In this document: positions 43,970 through 57,800 of the stretch, in pieces
How the letters are laid out: every line of letters begins with the position of its first letter
How positions within the stretch are numbered: the stretch's first letter is position 1
From: Piromyces finnis
Taxonomy: Eukaryota; Neocallimastigomycota; Neocallimastigomycetes; Neocallimastigales; Neocallimastigaceae
Direction of reading: 5' to 3'
Length of the DNA: 64,000 nt
Assembly: GCA_002104945.1 (NCBI GenBank)
Contig: MCFH01000005.1
Location: forward strand, 62,001 to 126,000
The notes under the pieces: generated by a model
Seen by the model: only the letters and a program-made list of their open reading frames with translations
Databases searched by the model: none
Told to the model about the DNA's origin: nothing
Translations under genes and position numbers: made by a program

Positions 43970-45770
43970 ATGAATAAAAAAATTATCAACAACTCTTCAT
44001 GCGCTAGTGAAATTATTTTGGAGACTTCAGAATATAATGTAATTATAATAATAGCATATATATTCAACATGTTTTATATTAAGAAATTAAAAATTTATGA
44101 ATAATGTATACAAATAAAACACTGTAAGGATATTGATGATGAATTTGAAGATAAAAGTCAGAATGAAGTTGTTGTACATTTAGAAAATATTCATAAAACA
44201 TATTTAATTGGTTTAGAAGGTGTACCAGCTATAAGGTAAATACCTTAAATAAAAAATATTAAAGGTTTATTGTAAAATAATAATAATAATAATAATAATT
44301 GTTATTAATGTAATTAATGATATAAAAATATAATTTTTAATTAAAAGAGGAATTTCGTTAGATGTAAGAAGAGGAGAATGGCTTACAATATATGGTACTT
44401 CAGGAGGAGGAAAAACATCATTATTAAATATTTTAGGAACAATTGATAAACCAACAAAAGGAGAATTAGTAATATGTGGAACAAGTAATTTTAATACTAA
44501 TAAAATAAAAAAATTTTTTTTTCTTTATTATAATTGTTTTTTTTTTTTACTTTAATATTATAGAAATTAATTCAAATACAAAAGATTCTGTCCTTGCCGA
44601 TTTAAGATTAAAAAAATTGTAAATAATATTAATATAGAAATTATTAGTAATTAATGATAATACTAATTTATGTAATTGCTTTTTGGATATAAAAATCTTT
44701 AATATTTATATAGAGGATTTGTGTTTCAAGCATTTAATCTATTAAATACAATGACAGCCAAAGAAAATATAGAATTTCCAATGCAGCTATTAGGACAATT
44801 GGATAAAGCTGAAAGAACAGCTGTGTCGTTAGGTAAATATAAAAATAATAATATCGTTATAAATTTATTAATATAATACTGAAGATTTTTATGATTGTAC
44901 AATATTAATATTTTAAATTTTTAAAATAATGAAAATATAATAAAATGAATATTTAATATGTATAATTTAAAAGCAAGTTTATATAGAGTAGGATTAGAAA
45001 ATAGAGTTAATCATTATCCGAATCAATTATCTGGTGGTGAACAACAAAGAGTTACAATTGCTCGTGCAATTTCAAATAAACCTGATATATTACTTCTTGA
45101 TGAGCCAACGTAATTTCTTTTTATAATCTTATTAAAATTATGTTAATTTTATATTTACAAAATAATTTATATATAATTTTAATTTTATATAATTCATTAT
45201 CAAAAAAGTGGAGATCTTGATAGAGAAAATACTTATAAAATTATTAAACTTTTACATAATCTTAATATAGCTGATAGTATGTCATATATATATATATATA
45301 TTATATTTTTTTGATATATAGAACTTTTATAAAAAGTTAAATTTATTCTATTATATATGTTTTAATAAAGAAATGACATTAATTATGGTGACGCATGATG
45401 TTTATTTAAAAAATTTTGCGGATAGAGTTATTTATATGAGGGATGGAAAAATTGCTAAACATGAGGTGATTCCAGTAGAAATGAAAAAAAAAGCACTTGC
45501 TGATTTAGACAATAGAATTAATGAAGTACATTAATTAATATAATATATATATAATTATATTATTTTATTCCTTAAAAATCTAATTTATCTTATTTATTGA
45601 TTTTAACATAATTTTAAAATATATAAAAGCTTACAAAACCAAAAAATAAGATTATTTCATCAAATAGTAAAGAAAAATTAACTGGAAATACTATTATTAA
45701 AAAACAATCAGACTATCCGACATTTTCTTTTAGACAAAGAAATATTAAATCAAATTCTCTTGTATCATAA
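43970..45770 (+). CDS. Stand-alone ABC ATPase of LolD/MacB/FtsE type
   Basis: Nine exons: 43970-44038, 44129-44235, 44348-44484, 44564-44618, 44714-44832, 44974-45109, 45209-45276, 45371-45525 and 45630-45770. All phases agree, giving 328 aa. One complete nucleotide-binding domain is present: Walker [11 protein letters not shown]-loop FVFQAFNLL, signature LSGGEQQRV, Walker B ILLLDEPT with D-loop GDLD, and H-loop IMVTHD. The FQ-FNLL context, EFPMQLLG and [19 protein letters not shown] resemble the bacterial LolD/MacB/FtsE subfamily more than the usual eukaryotic transporters. There is no transmembrane segment and no adjacent permease, so a partner must lie elsewhere or the protein acts alone. 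The last exon adds a basic tail unlike the bacterial proteins. If it is skipped, translation stops after two more codons at about 45534. An old transfer from bacteria is possible, but nine introns mean it is long domesticated. Confidence 0.9.
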
Positions 45771-46200
45771 ATTTCAATTTTAATATCATTTTTATCTATT
45801 TTATAGTATATAATTTATATAATCATCGTTTCATTTAAAATTTTGATCAAATAAAATATAATTTTATAAATAATTTTATTCAATAAATAAAAATTATTTT
45901 TGATAATCTACTATACTAATAATATTTATATAATAACATCAACTTTTCTAATAATGATTATTTTGTACGATTTTTAAATTAAAATAAAATATAATTAAAA
46001 TAAAATTATATTTTTAAAAATCTGTAATTAATATAATAATAAACCTTTTTGAACATATAAATATCTATATAAATAATATCTTATATTTATATTATTTATT
46101 AATAATAATTATATTATTATGTTTTTATATAAGCTTTATAATAGAATAATAAATAAAAAATATATATATTAATAATTATAGCTAATTGTTACATAATGGT
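45771..46200. other. Intergenic gap between convergent ABC ATPase and giant cytolinker genes
   Basis: 430 AT-rich bases carrying both 3' ends. I see nothing else in it. Confidence 0.7.
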
Positions 46201-46270
46201 TTAATTATTTTTAATTAAAGTTTTTCTTTCAACAGATATTGGAACTAAATTATTATTTATATTCTTAATT

Positions 46271-46308
<38 letters not shown>

Positions 46309-48770
46309 TCTGTTATTAATATTCTTTTTACCAATATTATAATTATTTCTCATAATATTGCTATCATTACTTTTTAGATTTTTATATTTAAGGTTATTAT
46401 AAATATTTTTATTACTTTGATAGTCCTTTTTCATGATATTATTATTATTCACATTATTCCTATATTTCATTGTACTTTTGACACCATTAATAGGTAAAAA
46501 TATTGGCTTTTCTTGTGGTTTTTGATTTTCTTTTTGAATTTCTTTTTCCTTTTCTATTTCATCATTTTGAATACTAATGTCATTTTGATATTCTAAAATT
46601 TTGCTTACTCTATCATAAATAAATGAATTAAGATCTTTCCATCCACCACCAATTCTGATCATGACGGTTTCACCTACGACACGACAATAATATGTTTTGG
46701 ATTCTTTAAATGAACATTTATTATTGGATTTTATTATTGGTTTTCTTAAATTGTTTATAAAAGCTTCTATATTATTAATTTTATAATAGTTTATTGGAAT
46801 ATTCCCATGACTAGTACTTTCATTTAAAGTTTTGTTGCTATCACTAGTGTTATTATTAATACTGTTATTGCTTTTTTTAAGAATTGCTTCAAAATTTTTG
46901 TGATTAATTTTATAATCATTAAGATCAACAAAAGAATCAAAGGAACAACAATCAATATTTTTATTTAAAAAGTCGCTGTCATTTCTATAATCGCTTCTTT
47001 TTTGTATATTGTTAAATGATTCATTACTTTTATTGCATTCAATTTGAGATTCGTCTTTTTTACATGAGTATATATTTATTTTTGAATTAATATTATCATT
47101 AAAAGAATTATTTGAACTAAATGATGAATTAATTATATCTATTTTGTTTAAATTCTTATTGTAAATCTTTAATAATGGTATTCTTGATTTTTTAATTCCA
47201 GCATTTTTAAATACTTTTGAAACACTTGGGTAAAGTATATACTTATTTTTTTTTGAAAATGATTCTTTTATGCAATTTCTCTTATTGATTAGATTTGAAA
47301 TACTGTTTTTGATTTTTGATTTAGGGGTTTTGCTTATATTATTAATTCTGCCCAGATTAGAATTACGACGAGATATTGTTTTTTCAATTAATGATTTTTT
47401 TGAATCGTCATTAGTTATAGTAATAAATGAACTGTACATAGGTGCCATTTTATTTAACGATGGACATCTTGAAGAATTATTTTCAAAATAGTAGCTAAAA
47501 ATAGATGAATACGAATTATTAATTAAAATTGGTGATTTATTACTAATATTGCTTTTTTTATCAATACTTAAGTTATTAATACTATCAATATCTTCTAGTT
47601 TATTTTGCTCATTGTTATTTATTGATTTACCATTATTATTACTATTACTATTACTATTGCTATTATTATTATTATTATTATTACTATTATTATTATTATT
47701 ATTGTTGTTGTTGTTGTTATTGCTAATGTTGTTATTTTTATTATTTATTTTTATTTTTGAACTTTCTTCTATTTTACTATATTGTTTTAATTCTTCTTCT
47801 GTGAAATTTATATCTTTAGATATTTCAAATAAACTATCAACTGATATTTTTGAATAATTTAAAGACTCATTAGAATTATCATCATCATCATCATCATTCT
47901 TCAGTTTAATAGAAAGCTTAGTATTTTTAAATGAAATATCACTTATAATACTATTTGTTTCATTATCTCCATTATTATTAATAGATACAACAGAAATATC
48001 TGAATCAAAAAAACTCTTTTTTATTTCCTTTTTGCTATTAATTTTATTGTTTATTTCATCAATTATTACAGTATTATCTTTTGTTAATATATCGGATGTA
48101 CTATTTAATAAACTATTAATAGAAACCAATGACTCATTAGATTTTTCAATATTATTTAAGTTCAAAGGACTATTATTTATTATGTTATTAAATCTTATAT
48201 TAAATGGATTATTATTAAGTATACTGTTATTAAAGGATTGAGAACCTGAATAATTTTCACCTAAATTTAAATAACTTTCATTTTCGATGTATTTAACATT
48301 TGGCTCATTATTGATTATATCATCAAACATTTGTAAAGAATTTTCAACTAAATTACTATGTTCATTATTCTTTTTTTTATTATCTAATAAATTCTCATGA
48401 CTATAAGGCTTTGCTAAATTATATTTATTTCTTAAATTTTCATATAATCTTAAATCATCATTACCATTTAACTTTAATTTATTATCCTCGTTCTTTGAAA
48501 ATGAAATATTATTAGCTTTTCCATTTAATAATAACTTATTATGAATATTATTTGTATTCTTATATAATGATAATAAGGATTCATAACTTTTATTTATTTC
48601 GTTATATTTATTTGACAATTCTTTTTCAATATTGCTACTATTTTCATCACCATCATTTAGTATACTAATTATTTTATTATATTTATCACTAATGTTATCC
48701 ACATATAATGATATAATTTTATCTAATTTAATACTATCTCCTTCATCTAATTTATTATATGAATTAATTA

Positions 48771-48804
<34 letters not shown>

Positions 48805-51800
48805 TTCGTTACTAATTGAACATTTATTATTACAAGACATCTTATTTTCGTTTTGAGAAATTATACTACTTAGATTGGATAAGTTAGGATCACTATTGTT
48901 ACTTGATTTCATTCTTTCTATTGAAAGCATCATTTCCTTAATTTCTCCAATTTTTCTATCCAAATTTTGATTAAATATACTTGAATTATCTCTTGATAAT
49001 TTTTCCTTGTTTGATTTAATTGATAAATTAGATAAACTATTTGAATAACATACATTAATATTATTTCTTAAGTTTATGAAAGAATTAAGAAGGGATGATT
49101 CTGAATCATGTCTACTTAAATTATCTTCATTATTATTATTTTCATCATTATATTTTTGAAAGTCTTTATTCAAATTATTTAGAATTAAAATTTTAATTTT
49201 CTCCATATCTTCATTATTATTATTTATATCATTTTTGGGATCAATACTAATAACACTTTGAATCGATTCATTACTATAATTCTTTAAAAATTGTTCATAT
49301 AAAATAGGATAATTATTTAATAACGAATCTAATGATTCTTTTGAATTACATTTTGTATTTGTATTACTTAATAAATTAGAATTTGAGTTTGAGTTTTTAA
49401 ATTCGTTATATAAATCAAAAACTTCATATATATTATTGTTTGTATCTTTAGTACTAGATTTGCTACTATTTAATAAATTATATTGAACATCATTACTATT
49501 TTTACTGTCATTATATATATCTGAAGTATTTTTTAATTTCTCAATTGATTTATGAATACTTTCAATTGACTTCATTATATTATATTCGTATTTTTGATAA
49601 TCTAAATTAGGAATTTCATACTTATTTTTTAATATATTATTAGGTTCACTATATAATTTCGATTTAGAATTTACGTTTTCATTTGAATCAATGATTAAAT
49701 TATTAATTGATTTATCATTTTTGCTTAAACTTTCTAAACTCTCAGGATTTTTTTGATTTGATATATCATTTGAAGAATTATTTTTTTTAAAAAGATTTTT
49801 TTGAAATTCAATTAAATTATTATATGAATCTGTAATTGCATAGTTATTATTATTTTGTAAGTTATTTAATTCATTTTGTTTTTCATCCATTAATTCATTT
49901 TCAATGATTCCATTCTGTTCATTATCAATTAATTCATTTTGTTCTTCCTCAACATTATCATTTTGTTTTTCATTAATTAATTCATTTTGTTCTTCCTCAA
50001 CATTCTCACTTTGTTTTTCATCAATTAATTCATCTTGTTCTTCTTCAATTAATTCATTTTCAATGCTTTCATTTTGTTCATTATTAATTAATTTATTTTG
50101 CTCTTCTTCAAGATTTTCATTTTTTCTTTCATCAATTAACACATTTTTCTCTTCTTTAATATTTTCATTTTGTTTTTCATCAATTAATTCACTTTCAATG
50201 CTTTCATTTTGTTCATTATTAATTAATTTATTTTGTTCTTCCTCAATATTCTCACTTTGTTCTTCATTCATTAATTCATTTTCAATGATTTCATTTTGCT
50301 CTTCTTCGATATTTTCATCTTGTTCTTCTTCAATTAATTCATTTTCAATTATTCCATTCTGTTCATTATCAATTAATTCATTTTGTTCTTTTTCCTCAAT
50401 GATTTCAATTTGTTCATTATCAATTAATTCATTTTCAATGATTTCATTTGTAGTTGCATAGTTAATATTATTTTGTAAGCTATTTAATTCATTTTGTTTT
50501 TCATCCATTAATTCATTTTCAATGATTCCATTCTGTTCATTATCAATTAATTCATTTTGTTCTTTTTCCTCAATGATTTCAATTTGTTCATTATCAATTA
50601 ATTCATTTTCAATGATTTCATTTGTAGTTGCATAGTTAATATTATTTTGTAAGCTATTTAATTCATTTTGTTTTTCATCCATTAATTCATTTTCAATGAT
50701 TCCATTCTGTTCATTATCAATTAATTCATTTTGTTCTTCCTCAACATTCTCACTTTGTTTTTCATCAATTAATTCATCTTGTTCTTCTTCAATTAATTCA
50801 TTTTCAATTATTCCATTCTGTTCATTATCAATTAATTCATTTTGTTCTTCCTCAACATTATCACTTTGTTTATCATTCATTAATTCATTTTCAATGATTT
50901 CATTTTGTTCTTCCTCAACATTATCACTTTGTTTTTCATCAATTAATTCATTTTGTTCTTCTTCAATATTTTCATCTTGTTCTTTATTCATTAATTCATT
51001 TTCAATGATTTCAATTTGTTCATTATCAATTAATTCATTTTCAATGATTCCATTCTGTTCATTATCAATTAATTCATTTTGTTCTTTTTCCTCAATGATT
51101 TCAATTTGTTCATTATCAATTAATTCATTTTCAATGATTTCATTTGTAGTTGCATAGTTAATATTATTTTGTAAGCTATTTAATTCATTTTGTTTTTCAT
51201 CCATTAATTCATTTTCAATGATTCCATTCTGTTCATTATCAATTAATTCATTTTGTTCTTCCTCAACATTCTCACTTTGTTTTTCCTCAATGATTTCAAT
51301 TTGTTCATTATCAATTAATTCATTTTCAATGATTCCATTCTGTTCATTATCAATTAATTCATTTTGTTCTTTTTCCTCAATGATTTCAATTTGTTCATTA
51401 TCAATTAATTCATTTTCAATGATTTTATTTGTAGTTGCATAGTTAATATTATTTTGTAAGCTATTTAATTCATTTTGTTTTTCATCCATTAATTCATTTT
51501 CAATGATTCCATTCTGTTCATTATCAATTAATTCATTTTGTTCTTTTTCCTCAATGATTTCAATTTGTTCATTATCAATTAATTCATTTTCAATGATTCC
51601 ATTCTGTTCATTATCAATTAATTCATTTTGTTCTTTTTCCTCAATGATTTCAATTTGTTCATTATCAATTAATTCATTTTCAATGATTTCATTTGTAGTT
51701 GCATAGTTAATATTATTTTGTAAGCTATTTAATTCATTTTGTTTTTCATCCATTAATTCATTTTCAATGATTCCATTCTGTTCATTATCAATTAATTCAT

Positions 51801-54800
51801 TTTGTTCTTCCTCAACATTCTCACTTTGTTTTTCCTCAATGATTTCAATTTGTTCATTATCAATTAATTCATTTTCAATGATTCCATTCTGTTCATTATC
51901 AATTAATTCATTTTGTTCTTTTTCCTCAATGATTTCAATTTGTTCATTATCAATTAATTCATTTTCAATGATTTTATTTGTAGTTGCATAGTTAATATTA
52001 TTTTGTAAGCTATTTAATTCATTTTGTTTTTCATCCATTAATTCATTTTCAATGATTCCATTCTGTTCATTATCAATTAATTCATTTTGTTCTTTTTCCT
52101 CAATGATTTCAATTTGTTCATTATCAATTAATTCATTTTCAATGATTCCATTCTGTTCATTATCAATTAATTCATTTTGTTCTTTTTCCTCAATGATTTC
52201 AATTTGTTCATTATCAATTAATTCATTTTCAATGATTTCATTTGTAGTTGCATAGTTAATATTATTTTGTAAGCTATTTAATTCATTTTGTTTTTCATCC
52301 ATTAATTCATTTTCAATGATTCCATTCTGTTCATTATCAATTAATTCATTTTGTTCTTCCTCAACATTATCACTTTGTTTATCATTCATTAATTCATTTT
52401 CAATGATTTCATTTTGTTCTTCCTCAACATTATCATTTTGTTTTTCATCAACTAATTCATTTTGCTCTTCTTCAATATTTTCATCTTGTTCTTTATTCAT
52501 TATTTCATTTTCAATGATTTTATTTTGTTCATTATCAATTAATTCATTTTCAATGATTCCATTCTGTTCATTATCAATTAATTCATTTTGTTCTTCCTCA
52601 ACATTCTCACATTGTTTATCATTCATTAATTCATTTTCAATGATTTCATTTTGCTCTTCCTCAACATTATCACTTTGTTTTTCATCAATTAATTCATTTT
52701 GTTCTTCTTCAATATTTTCATCTTGTTCTTTATTCATTAATTCATTTTCAATGATTTCATTTTGTTCATTATCAATTAATTCATTTTCAATGATTTCATT
52801 TGTAGTTGCATAGTTAATATTATTTTGTAAGCTATTTAATTCATTTTGTTTTTCATCCATTAATTCATTTTCAATGATTCCATTTTGTTCATTATCAATT
52901 AATTCATTTTGTTCTTTCTCGATATTCTCACTTTGTTTATCATTCATTAATTCATTTTCAATGATTTTATTTTGCTCTTCTTCAATATTTTTCCAGAGTA
53001 AATAATCAAATTGTATATTATCATTTAATATTTTAGACAAACATTTATTTGGCTTTATGATATAATTATCATTAAAATTATTTTCTGAATATATAGAACT
53101 ATTGGAGTTATTTGTTAAACTTTCAATACTATATGACTCATTAATTTCAATTTCATTTTTTGTTATTTCAATTAAATTTGAAGGTTTACTTATCTCTTTA
53201 TTAATATTTGAATTATTTGTATTTTCTTTAATTATATTAAAGTTTTTATTAATATCATTGAATTTTAATACTTTTTTATTGCATATTTTTTCTTTAATAC
53301 TAAATACTAATTTTTCATTTAAATAAATATTATTATTATAATTATTAATGATTCTATAAAAATCTTCATCTAAATAGAAATTATCTGATAAATTTGATAT
53401 ATTATTATTATTATCATTTTCAAATTCTGTTATTCTATTTTTTATAAACATTTTATTTTTATTATTTTCTTTTAAAATATTTTCTAAATTATTTAATTCA
53501 TTAAACTTGATATTATCCTTATTATTATCATTATCTTCATTTATATTATTTTCAATAAAATTTAATGTATTTGTACTATTAGTGATATAAACATTATTTA
53601 TAGTTTTGTTAAAGTTTTCTTTACATTTATTTTCATTAATATTAATTATATATTTTTCTTTTTCTTTATTTATTAAGCCATGTGATTTTACTATTTTTGA
53701 TTTCTTATTATTTTCCATATTTAAAATATTCATATTATTTTTAATATTATTTAAAATATATTCATAATTCAATTTAATAACTTCAAAGCTGGCTTTTGTA
53801 TTTATATTTGAAGTTAAATTAATTATTTTTTTATAGCTTTTAATTATTATTAGTCTTTTTTTATTATTTTTTAATAAAGCGAAATTAAATATTAAAAATA
53901 GTTTATAATATTTAAATAGTTTTATATTTTTAAAACAATTATAGTTATGTTTTAAAATGTTGTTTTTTAAAATGTTTTTGAAATTAAACAGTTTAATATT
54001 TAATTTATCTAATATTTTATATTTTTTATTTATTCTATTTATTGTATCTGAATATATAATATTATTTTTTATATAATTTTTTTTTAATATTTCTAGATAT
54101 ATGTTAATAAAGCATATATTGTATATAGTATAATTTTTTTTTATCAATTCATTTTTAAATGGTTGTTTTTTTTTAGATTTAATATTTATTTCATTTAACA
54201 ACTTATATATTTTTAACTGTTTTTTTAAAGTTTTATTGAATGTTTTATTTTTAATTAAAAATATAAACGAATTATTTTTACTCGTTAAAAAGTCTTTATA
54301 AAATATCAATTTTCTGGTACATTCTCTTTCTCTAATGTTATTAATTAAATTATATAAAAATATTTATTAAAAATAATATATTTATTTAATAAAAAAAAGT
54401 ATTAAATATAAATTGACATTAATATATTATTATGAATATTACTTAATATTACTTAAATCTATATTTTCATAAATGTTCTGAATAGAAGAGTTTCTACTAA
54501 CAGAGTATTTAAATTTTGTTAAATCATTTTTTTCCATATAATAATTAATTTTTGAATTTATAATTAAATTTCTTTTATATATCTTTTCATTAAATGATTT
54601 TATATATTGTATGCAATGGTTTCTTTCTTTTTTTTCATCTTCATTTTTTAGATCTATTTCTTTAATTTCAATAAACCAAGAGAAATTATTAATATTTTTC
54701 GCTAAAAATTGTTGAATTTCATTTTCATATTTTTTTATTTGATAAATATTAAATTCAACCTCATAATCTTTATTTGAATTAGATTCAATTAATTTGTCAA

Positions 54801-57800
54801 TTTTCTCTAATAATGAATAAATATAAAATTGTTTCTCTAAATAATCTTTTTTGTTTGCAATATATTTGAATATTAGATGTTGATTGTAAAATTTATTATT
54901 AACTTGTAATAAAATGTTATGAATATCATTGATAGTTTCATTTAGATATCCAACTTTAAAATTCTGATTAAAGTAATAATTAATTAAATTATCGAAATTT
55001 TTAATACATTGTTGTTTGCAAAAAACATATTTACTATTGAAATTATTTAATAAATCGTCATTATTATTATTTATTGAATAATTAATTAAAAAAGTTAATG
55101 ATTCTGGAAAAATTATATTTAAATCATTTTTAATATTTTCAAGGTTATTAATTATATAATTTGCCTGATTCGATATGTAATTAATATTAGTTTCTTCATT
55201 TCTAATAATATCTATATTATTTTCTATATCATTCCATATTTTTAATATTACATTATTATTTATAATAAATATTGAATTATAAAGTTCGCTTTCCCAATTT
55301 AAACTTTTATTCAAAATGTTTTTAATTATTTCATGCTTATTTTCAATATCCTTAATTAAATTTTTAGTTTCATCAAATAAATTTGAAGTTATATCACATT
55401 TTTCATTACTTTTTGCATAAATTAGTTTATTCAAGAAATAATTCTCCATTAAATGAACATTTAAAGTTTCTTTGTGATATTTATATATACTAAGTGTATC
55501 ATTAAATATATCTTTAAATTCGTCTATTTTTATTTTGGAATTATCAATAAAGAATAGAATTTCACATATTTCATTATAATATTTTAAATCTTCGATCTTT
55601 TGATTTTTTGTTTTATTATTTAATAAATTTTCACAACTATTAATATAATTTGATATGTATTTAACTTCCTTTTTAATATTTTCTATATGATCTAAATATA
55701 TTTGTTCATTTTTTGAGAGTATTTCATTATTCAATGTAAAAAAATCTATATCAATAATATCATTGTCTAAATTATCACATTTATCTCTTAATACATTTAT
55801 ATAATCAATTATTAATATTTCATTAATTAATTTATTGTATATATTCATTATACTATGAATATTATTTTTAAGATTTTGAATACTTTTGCCATCATATATA
55901 TTTAATGTATCATTTCCTTTATTATATGTATCATATTTTTTAATATTTTTATTAATGATTACCTTTAATTCTGTTAAATCTTCATTATATTTCATATTTA
56001 TTGAGTTGAATAATTTATTATATATACCAAAATTATTATTATTTATGTTATCATCGGTTATATTATGTTTTGTAATATTTAAAACTGAATTTAAATTATC
56101 AATCCTTTCTTTAATTTCATCAATATTTATATATTCTCCTTTAAGTTCTAAATTTATTATTTTACTTTCAGTTAATAAATAATTAATTTTAATATTCTTT
56201 TCTCTATATTTCTTTATTAATTTGAATAAATTATTTACATCATTTAAATCAATATTAATTTTTTTAATATCAATAAAAATCTCAATTGCTTTTATAATTT
56301 CATCTATTTTTCTTTTTGCATCATCAATATATTGTAAAGTTGGCTTGTTGAAATCTATATCATTTGAATCAATATTATATTCTGATAAATAATATTTATA
56401 TTTATTTAATGAATCGATAATGTCGTTACTATCTTTCTTAATATTTTCAAAATCCTGATTATATTGATTGTTTATAATTCTTAGCTCGTTGAATGAATTA
56501 GTTGAATTTAATGACTTCTGTAAAAATTCAAAATTTTCAATATTCATGCTTTCATTTAAATCATTGTTTAGAGTTTCATATTTGATTTGCAAATTAGTAA
56601 TATTATATAGAATATCTTTTAAATTATTTAATTTTGATGTATTTATACATATATAATTATTAATTTCATTATACTCATTTGTATCGTTACATATAATAAA
56701 ATTTTCAAAATTCTCATTATTAATAAATTGAATATTCATTTCATAATAATTTTCTATTTTTTGAAATATATTATTAGCATCATTTAATAATTGTGTATTA
56801 ATATCCCATTGATTAATTTCTTCAGAAACTAATTTTAACAAATTTTCAATTTCATCTTTAAAATTTTGGTTCTCCAAAGGATTTAACTTTTTTAATAAAT
56901 CTTCACTTGTTAATAATTTTTTTAATAAAATATCTTTTAATTCCAAATATTGAATTTTACTATTAATTATATCATTTCTCTTCTCTAAATCATTATATAT
57001 TTGTTTAATATATTCAATGTTACTAAACCACTCATTTTTTATATTGTTTATACTATTGCATAGATTTATATCATTACAAATATTATATTTTTCATTTTTG
57101 GACAGACTTTCATACATGTTTGAATGTTTCTGATACAAATTTTTTAATTCTTTTATATATACTTCAATATCATTTAAATCTTTACTAAAACTTTTATATA
57201 AAGATTCACATTTTATTAAAATATTATCTCTATCATTAATTAATAAATAATTATTTTTCAATAACTCTTGAAAAAATTGTTTTGCTTCAGTTATATTATT
57301 ATTCTCATATATTTTTGCTTCTTCATCTTCTTTATTATTATTACTATAAAAATTTTTAAAATTTTCTAAAAATTTATTTATATTATTGTTTAAATTTTGA
57401 TAGTAATTTTTAATATAATTTTTAATATTTAACTCTTTAATTGAAGAAATATCAAACTTTTCATTTACCTCTTCATATGATTGTATTAAAGTTTGAACAG
57501 ATTTATCCATAGAATCTTGATAAGTTTTTCTTTCTTGATAATAGTTTTGATTTTTTATAGATGAAATTTTTTCCTCATTTATATCAAAATTTGTTTTAAT
57601 TTTTATAAATAAATTTTCAAGATTTAATATTAAATCAATTTGTTTTATTAAAAGCATGTGACAATTCAAATCTTCTTTTGATTTATTTAAATTTATCTTT
57701 AAATCATCAACTTTATTATTTAAATATTTTATCTTATTATTAATTATTAATGAATCTATAATGTTCATATTTTTAGTCTCATCTTCAATAAGTTTATTAA

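Noticed and set aside
49904-52813. Series of plus-strand Ser/Phe-rich frames (MIPFCSLSINSFCSS type) with regular spacing
   Set aside because: They are antisense shadows of the Glu/Asn-rich repeat block of the giant gene. The regular spacing also looks superficially CRISPR-like, but the units are contiguous coding repeats without unique spacers, in a eukaryote.
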